Assembly: GCF_037325665.1 (NCBI RefSeq)
Contig: NC_090246.1
Coordinates: 99,494,055-99,558,054 of the forward strand
Direction: 5' to 3'
DNA length: 64,000 nt
Origin: Littorina saxatilis
Taxonomy: Eukaryota > Mollusca > Gastropoda > Littorinimorpha > Littorinidae
The position numbers and the translations under genes were made by a program. Below, one piece after another: positions 54,807 through 64,000 of this stretch; within the stretch, counting starts at the first letter, position 1; every line of letters starts with the position of its first letter. The notes beneath the pieces were generated by a model, which was given only the letters and a program-made list of their open reading frames with translations, had not been told where the DNA came from and searched no databases.

Positions 54807-55610
54807 CTGCAACAACACCAAATAAACACAAGGTTACTTAATATGTCTTGAAACTCATTTTTTTCCTGAAAACACTTTTTACATAAGGCCAACAATAAGG
54901 CAGCCGTCTCGATCTAGATTTGTGTATGGATCACTGTTTCAGATGAGCCCTTGCAACAGGTTTCACTGGATATACAGTCAAAATCTAGGTTAATTCCGAA
55001 TGGCGGCACTGTTGTATCTCATAACCTTTTAATGCCAGTGCTCCAATTTTTACTGCATATTTTCTGGGTAGGTTGATTTATGGTTGGCAGTGTGCTCTTA
55101 AAAACTTGTAAAACTGGCAGCTATCTGAACAAACTTTCGGTCGGGTAGAAAAGCAGAGCCCGCATTGTGCACGTGTACCGTACAGCATTGTGCACTATTC
55201 AACTGTTCTTCTCTCTTCAGGCATACATCTTTTTGAACACAGCATCACTCCACAAATACCACACATACAACAGACACAGCAATTAATGGACAACAATCCC
55301 ATGACTCACATCAAACGGTCAATTGCAGCAGGTGGCATACTCATGACTTGCGGCTTAGTTGACCTGACGATTCACCCGGGGTATGATTTCACGGCCACAC
55401 ACCCCTGGATAAAACCATTCTTCTGCTTCAGCACAGTGATTGTACAATGTGTTTTGTGTTTGCTTTCGCTCTCACACACACATAAAACAACCTTCAGAGC
55501 TAACTCATTTCACCAAGTGCTAATTCTATCAGAAGAGGGAGCAATTTGATGCGGACTGTTTACTGGCTTTTTCTTTTCCAATTTCTCGGTTGCTTCAACA
55601 CAAATTCAAC
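54807..55610. other. Upstream of the last visible ADSL exon: no exon found
   Basis: I looked on the minus strand for the preceding ADSL exon (expected to end in a GASVHK-like stretch) and did not find it. A plus-strand frame at 55190-55549 has no motif. Confidence 0.4.
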
Positions 55611-55614
55611 ACCT

Positions 55615-55965
55615 TCTTTACACCCCCGGTATAGGGGTGTGTATAGGTTTCACTGGATGTGTTTGTTTGTTTGTGTGTTTGTGTGTTTGTGTTCGCATAT
55701 AGATCTCAAGAATGAACGGACCGATCGTCACCAAACTTGGCGAACAGGTTCTATACATCTGACTTCTGACTTTCTCTCTTCTGACTTCTGACTTCTGACT
55801 TTCTCTCTTCTGACTTCTGACTTCTTCTGACTTTCTCTCTTTTGACTTTTGACTTTTGACTTTTGACTTTTGACTTTTGACTTTTGACTTTTGACTTTTG
55901 ACTTCTGACTTCTGACTTCTGACTTCGGGGGTGTTTTTCCTACCTCGGAGGAATTTCTTGTTTCT
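55615..55965. repeat. Interspersed repeat with (TTTTGAC)/(TTCTGAC) array
   Basis: Starts with CACCCCCGGTATAGGGGTGT and ends near TCGGGGGTGTTTTTC. It contains ATGAACGGACCGATCGTCAC and a heptanucleotide array at 55760-55925. Confidence 0.6.
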
Positions 55966-57390
55966 AATGTTTTTGTTGATTAAACACAAATTATTGTCAA
56001 GTCTAGCTCACATAATGCACACAATGCGCATTGCCTTTGCTATAACAGCTCCCTTCTGCAAAGACTTATACGGTTGTCCTTGACTCTCCCTTCATAAAGG
56101 GACTTCATAAAGTAATATCTGAACCAACATTGAGATGACCCGTCTTCTGTGAACCTGACCATGGACACGTACACCGTCTGTTATCGACTGACCTCTCCGT
56201 GCGGTCACCGGCCGAGATGGACTGAGAACACGGATATCCACTACAATTTGCAGACTTGTCACAAAACTATCCTTTAAGAAATCAGTACGTGTATTGCACA
56301 TGTACGCGTGCATGCTATGTAACACACACACACGAACACACACACTATTTCCACGCACAGTGATCCCTGTTCCGTGTACCAAAGAAGTACTCGATATTCT
56401 CTTCCCTCATGACAGTAAACATGGGAGACGCAAACAACAGACAGGGTGCAGATAGGGCAGAAACAATTATAACGCTACGTATGTAAATTCCATTTCACAC
56501 ACGAATGATTGCCGAGCGAACACACTCTCGGTTTGACGCTCGTACAATGGTTTTGCAAGGAAAATAAACAAAACAACCCTTCTGTTGTTTAAATACGGGC
56601 AACACATGCATGCCTACCTTATCTGGTACATGGCAGCAAAGATGATAAAGTAATGGACGTACCAGGAACCATTTTACAACCCACGTCACTGGAGGTGGAA
56701 CGGCCTATGTTAAAAACAAAACCATTCGAGTGCATGGGGCAAAGTGACACCGGTCTAAATGCACGGCTACTAAACTATGGGGAATTGAGTATGTTGTGAA
56801 TGAAGGTGTTTGGATGTTGTGTCTCAAGCTGAGTCAAGAACACACTATATACTGACATCCTAGTCATCTCAAACATGTACACAGAAGGCTTAGTACCTTG
56901 GGACTACTGCCCTGCAGGTGTGCCATGTTTTGCAGGCGATGATTCGTTTCTCTCTATCTCCCCAGTTCCCCCAGCTGCAGGACCACAAGTTCTGATGTCG
57001 TTGGCCTACGTCGGAGTTTCTAAGATGTCAAATATCTGATACGACAAGATTTGACAAATGTCGCAGTTTTATCTTACAACGAGCAATAATATCCACCAAG
57101 ACCTCCTCCCCCCGCCCCTACACACACAAACACACAGTGACGTCTTTGAACACACTGGGAACATGCAACAGTACGCATCAACAATGAACAAAACATGATC
57201 GTTAAAGTCGTAACAGTTTACTTAGATGACGCAGGTAGGATCAAAGAAATGTCACCAACGTTGTTGCTAGCATAAAAAGCACGCACTGTGTCATTCACGC
57301 AATGGTAATTTTTGAATAAGGCTTTTGTTTATCCAAAACAAAACAAACACAAACACTGAACCCGCTGTCTCTCATTCTCTGTCTTTCTGT
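55966..57390. other. Non-genic stretch
   Basis: No gene recognised on either strand. A GTAGGC-type donor context on the minus strand near 56618 is too weak to call an exon. Confidence 0.4.
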
Positions 57391-57401
57391 CTCTGCCTGC
57401 A

Positions 57402-57438
<37 letters not shown>

Positions 57439-57476
57439 TGGTCTGTCTTGGTCTGTCTTGGTCTGTCTTAACTCAT
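57391..57476. repeat. (TCTG)n microsatellite
   Basis: TCTG repeats followed by four GTCTGTCTTG units, bordering the LINE 3' tail. Confidence 0.9.
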
Positions 57477-59345
57477 AACTCATAACTCATAACATTTTAT
57501 TGATCCAACAAAGGAAATTAAATTGGTCATCAGCACATATAGGTCATTAATTAATGATTATAAAAGAATAAGAGAAGAAAATTCATAAAACCCATGATAA
57601 AAAATACCCTTCTTTCTTGCACACCTGACACACCGACACACCAATACACATGCATACATACATACATACATACCTACATACATACCTACACACATACATA
57701 CATACATACATACATACATACATACATACATACATACATACATACATACATACATACATACATTCCATGTTAAAGTGTAGTTAAGAACATCACAGTAATT
57801 ATATCATTGTTTGGATTAACAGATAAGTTTTTATGTAAATGATGATAACAACAATCCATAATTAACGCTATTGCACTACCAAAGAAGAGACCAACCAAAC
57901 ACATAAAACCAATAACAGTAATCATCATCAGTTATCACAGGTATCACAGTAGATTAGCCATCAGGTAGTTAGACTCAATTGGGCAAAATATAGTGTCAAC
58001 ACCATCACAACAAAGCTAGAGCTCATTTTCACAGCACTAGTTATGATCAAAGGTCAAACAGTCATCAAATCATATTAAATCTATCACTAAGAGGTACATT
58101 TAAAAGGCATCACTGATAGTCTGTGGCCAGGACAATGGCTCGGTTGCTGTTAAAATATCTCACAGCTGCAGGAAGAAAAGAACGCCGAAAACGCTCCGTT
58201 CGACACCTAGGCATGAGAAACCGAGCGTTCCGTGTGATGCGGAGATCCATCAGTGCGCCGTGGAGGGGATGCCCTGGGTCGAACAGAATAGCTCTGGACT
58301 TACTGGCAAGCCTTCTTTCGACAAGGACTTCAAGGGTGTCAAGGCTCTGGCCTACAGTAGAACTCGCTTTCCTTATCAGCCTGTTCAGCCTGCCAGTGTC
58401 CCTTGCAGTGGCATTCCCTCCCCAACACACTGATGCAAACACCATCACACTGCACACCATACTCTGATAAAACATGTACAGCATCTTGTTACACACATGA
58501 AATGATCTCAGCTTGCGCAGGAAAAACAATCTTGACTGCGTCTTCTTAAAAACAGCATCAACATGATTAAACCAGCTTAGCTTGTTATCTAGAACTACAC
58601 CTAAATACTTGTACTCGCTGACTATCTCAATCGCATCACCTTTGATGACTACAGGATGGACAGTGTCTTTCTTTTTGCGAAAATCAAAAATCATTTCCTT
58701 CGTCTTGCTTGCGTTTAATACTAAAAAGTTGGAATCACACCAAGACACAAAATCATCAATACGTTCTCTATACAAGCTCTCATCACCATCAAGAATACTA
58801 CCAACCACGGCAGAGTCGTCAGAAAATTTCTGAAGATGACATGACTCTCCTTGTACTTTAAAATCAGATGTATACAGGGTGAACAAAAAAGGGGACAAAA
58901 CTGTTCCTTGTGGTGCTCCGGTGAAAGTGTTAATCATGTCAGATGTAAAAGTACCATTCCATCGTACAAACTGTGGTCTATCTACTAAATAATCCAGAAT
59001 CCATTTCACTGTACTATGATGCAAAGACATGTTTTGTAATTTCTGAGCCAGAAGATGAGGCTGAATAGTCTGAAAGGCAGAAGAAAAATCAAAAAACATA
59101 ACTCTAACACAAGCAGAGCTCTTCTCCAGATGTGTGTACACAGAATGTAACATAAACAATAGTGCATCATCAACCCCTACTTTGGCCCTGTATGCAAACT
59201 GCAAAGAATCTTGAAAAGCAGCAACTTGGACCTTCAAAACAGTCAACACCAGTCTTTCAAAAACTTTCATAATGTGAGAAGTGAGAGCTACAGGCCTGTA
59301 GTCATTCAGACATGACACCTTAGGCTTCTTCGGCACTGGCACAAT
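57472..59345 (-). mobile_element. 5'-truncated LINE with a long open RT frame (L2/CR1-like)
   Basis: A minus-strand frame of 410 codons (59342-58110) is uninterrupted. RT blocks: LNDYRPVALTSHIMKVFER, LQFAYRAKVGVDDALL, VMFFDFSSAFQTI, TGAPQGTVLSPFLFTLYTSD (block B), FSDDSAVVG (catalytic box, FSDD rather than YADD), NASKTKEMIFDFRKK and YLGVVLDNKLSW. The C-terminus resembles fish L2-type elements I recall (RFRRSFLPAAVRYFN). The 3' end (57480-57515) has ATTTTATTGATCC and short ACTCATA repeats. The N-terminal endonuclease half is missing, cut at a (CTGT)n run. A (CATA)n run at 57650-57762 lies in its 3' UTR. Confidence 0.88.
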
Positions 59346-59352
59346 GCAAGAA

Positions 59353-61613
<2,261 letters not shown>

Positions 61614-63922
61614 ATGAGTCTGAAAAGGCTGTTCAGCCGTGAAGGGTCGCGAAAAGGAGTGGTGGATTACTCTGCACGTCGCTCCATGATCGAGACACCG
61701 CCCCCCGGTCATCTGACAGACAGGCACGGTGAGTCAACTTACTGGCTAGGGTGCACGTGCACAATGAACAACATTTCGTGTCGTTTGGGTTAAACAAGTT
61801 TATTCAGTACATTTCATTGGAATATTGCCGCATACATGAAATAAGGAACATGGAGCACAACAAGCTAGGCTTATGAGCGTACTCTTGGTTTAAACATAAG
61901 TTTATTTTAACAGAGGTTACAATCATGACATGTATACAAAGTTCACAGAAACAGCAACAAGCTAGAAGCTTATAGTGGTGTTCCTGCATGACAGTACAAC
62001 ATAATTATAAGGCGGTAACGGCTGAACAATTTGTCTCAATAAACCAAATCTATTAATAACGTAATAAACGTTGCATAATGATTATAAAGAAAGACAGTAA
62101 AAGGAAGTAAGGAGGGAAAGAAGATGAATAAAAGAAGAGGGATGGGTAGGAGATGTGCAGAAGTTAAAGTTGTTGTCCGGCTTGTAGAGCATTTATTCTG
62201 GTTTGCCCAAAGCGGCCTGAACGTTCAATGAACGAGTGTACGGTGGGAAACATGTTCCTGTTCAAATCTAAAGAATACTGTCTGTCTCCGTTTAAAAGGT
62301 GGGGGAGGTGAATTATGTGATTAGGGAGGGTATGTATAGTTTCTTGACGTGCTTCGCGATAATTTGGACAATCGAATATGAAGTGTTTTACGGATTCGGA
62401 CGGGAATCCGCAGTCACAAGATGCATCCGTAGCAACGTGACGTCTCACTAGATCGTTATTAAGATCACTTATATATAACCTGAGCTTACAGTGAATTATT
62501 TGTGACATGCGATCTCCAGAATAAAAATAACACGGCGGACTTAAATCGTTTTTTGACAAAAAGTGCTTAAATTCACTTAGGGAGTCACTAAGTTTTATAT
62601 AGTCTGGTAAAGAATTCCAGAGTTGTGTAGTAGATGGGAGAAATGAGTTTCTGTATAATTCAGTTTTAAACGATGGAACTTTCTTGTCTAGAGGTCTGCA
62701 CCGGCGATATGGGTTGTTAGTTGATATCAATGGTGGCAATATCGCAAATACGTAGTTTGGCACCTTGCGGTGAACGATCTTGTGAAATAATATCAATTTA
62801 TGACGTTTACGCCCCTCTAGTAATGAAATAAAGCCTGACTCATCGTACAATTTTTGATGGCTTGTGCCGCGGACTGCTCCAACAATGGTTCAAATTGCAT
62901 CTAAGTGAATACTTTCGAGCTCGGTGGCTAACTCCTTAGGACAGTTATCCCAGAGAACATCAGCATAATCAAAATGTGGCAATATGAAGGATTTGTACAT
63001 TATTTCTAAAGCTTTTCTGCCCAGTCTATATTTATCTTCTTCTCTTCTCCTTGGTGTTCGCAGAGGTTACACGATCAGTCCAGCACTAGTGATAAATGTT
63101 GTCGTTTTCTCCAACTCCTGTCGACTGCCATATAGTTTGGTCTGCAAGGGAGTTGGTGACGGCCACACTTCTTTTCGTTCCTCATCTAGTAATTAAGGGA
63201 CATCGCTGTAAGATGCGTTCCGCTGTTTGGTCTTCTTGACCGCAGGCACAGGTTGGTGATGGCGCCAGCTTGAACTTTCGGTTCAAGAGAGCATTGAGCC
63301 TGCTGTGGCCAGTACGCAGCCTGATGAGGTTGACTTGCTGCTGTCTATATTTATAAGATCGTAAGCAAGCTACTAGTGTACGGCATTTTGCTATAACAGA
63401 TTTAATATGTAACTCCCACTTACCGTTATTCTGAATAATAATACCAAGATGTTTATGACTTTCAGTTTCTTGTAAAATTGTGCCACCGAAGTTTAAAAGG
63501 ATGTAATCTGGATTTCTTTTCCTGCTTATATTCAGAAGTTTTGTTTTACTTTGATTAAATTTAACTCTTAAAAGCAAATGAAATTTCGTGTCGTTTCTTA
63601 TCATAATTATATCATCATTGTTGAAGACTTCAATTTATTTGGGAAGAATCTGTTGTTTGTTGTTGTTGATGTCGTTATTGTTGTTGTTGTTGTTGCTGCT
63701 GCTGTTGTTCATTTTGTTTGGAGTGGGTTTGTTTTTAATTTCAAAAGGGGGGTAGGGGGTGTCTTTTTCTTCTCTTAACCTCACCTCTGCCCCACCTCTT
63801 CTTCACACCAAATCTCCCTGTTTTCTCCTTCTTCCTCCTCTTCCCCTCTCTCTTTCTCTCTTAAATTCTAAGGCTGCTCCAAAAACATAAATTCACGTGC
63901 GCGTGACTCGGGATCAAAACAG
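61614..63922 (+). CDS. First two coding exons of an unrecognised gene (partial)
   Basis: Exon 61614-61728 starts at ATG and ends in GTGAGT (phase 1). Exon 63873-63922 follows a long polypyrimidine tract and AG and ends in GTAAGG. They join in frame to 55 residues and continue beyond the window. The start MSLKRLFSREGSRKG is basic; the rest is Ser/Arg/Pro-rich and looks disordered. No domain or family is recognised. Support is the good splice sites, phase match and open frame. A chance exon pair remains possible. Confidence 0.5.
61790..63640 (-). mobile_element. LINE, family A, 5'-truncated, with a nested insert
   Basis: Minus-strand frames: NNDDIIMIRNDTKFH (remnant of the RT catalytic box) at the 5' break, KFNQSKTKLLNIS, HKHLGIIIQNNGKW, then after the insert a 228-codon frame (62850-62164). 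The latter includes LILFHKIVHRKVPNYV, SLSEFKHFLSKND and a Cys/His motif CDCGFPSESVKHFIFDCPNY. The 3' UTR runs to about 61793, where it matches 1-112. It sits in the first intron of the gene starting at 61614. Confidence 0.85.
63036..63342 (-). mobile_element. LINE fragment nested in the family A LINE
   Basis: Flanked by a 12-bp duplication GTCTATATTTAT (63024-63035 and 63343-63354). On the minus strand it encodes a different LINE's C-terminus (VNLIRLRTGHSRLNALLNRK, then CACGQEDQTAERILQRCPL). Confidence 0.85.
63643..63872. other. Intron sequence with (TTG)n and pyrimidine tract
   Basis: (TTG)n-rich DNA at 63655-63720 and a pyrimidine-rich run at 63760-63862 that serves as the tract of the acceptor at 63872. 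Confidence 0.6.
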
Positions 63923-64000
63923 GTAAGGAATCAGGCAACTCGTAGTTAGAGGAAAACATTCAGATCCGGCTAGGTTGTGCAGCAGTACTTCTGCGAATTA

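Noticed and set aside
58110-59342. Host gene of 410 codons
   Set aside because: Clear LINE reverse transcriptase blocks, L2-like C-terminus and LINE-type 3' tail.

Overview
The window is nuclear DNA of an invertebrate animal, most likely a gastropod mollusc. The evidence is genes split into many short exons with GT-AG introns, dense microsatellites, tRNA-headed SINEs, LINEs and several families of small inverted-repeat elements. The mollusc assignment rests partly on my recollection of such repeats; no species can be named from the sequence alone.

Three host genes can be supported. (1) A plus-strand gene reads as STK31/TDRD8, the Tudor-kinase protein of germ cells. I can chain 31 exons from 9253 to 43133 with compatible phases and GT-AG borders, giving 1433 codons and a stop. 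In order they encode an RNA-recognition motif, an extended Tudor domain, a long coiled-coil region, a degenerate kinase domain and a low-complexity tail of about 19-20 seven-residue repeats. (2) On the minus strand, tail to tail with STK31, lies the 3' half of adenylosuccinate lyase (ADSL): six exons from 54806 down to a stop at 46949, 220 residues. The 5' exons of ADSL are not visible in the window. (3) At 61614-63922 two plus-strand exons join in phase as the start of a gene I do not recognise.

Layout: 1-9200 is upstream DNA full of repeats (LINE, SINE, inverted-repeat elements, microsatellites). 9253-43133 is STK31, whose introns hold most of the mobile elements and at least six tandem arrays. 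43134-46948 is the gap between the two convergent genes. 46949-54806 is ADSL, with three more tandem arrays in its introns. 54807-61600 has a LINE, microsatellites and no recognisable gene. 61614-64000 is the start of the third gene, with a LINE, itself carrying a nested LINE fragment, in its first intron.

The most unusual pattern is that many minisatellites are built from splice-site DNA. Repeat units contain copies of the neighbouring 5' donor (22193, 30797) or 3' acceptor (34074, 41736 and, in ADSL, 49917), sometimes with the first bases of the exon. Each affected exon is therefore flanked by several to about twenty decoy splice sites. Several arrays also stay open in frame with the adjoining exon. 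The second main point is the RRM-Tudor-pseudokinase architecture of STK31 with a repetitive, condensate-like tail.
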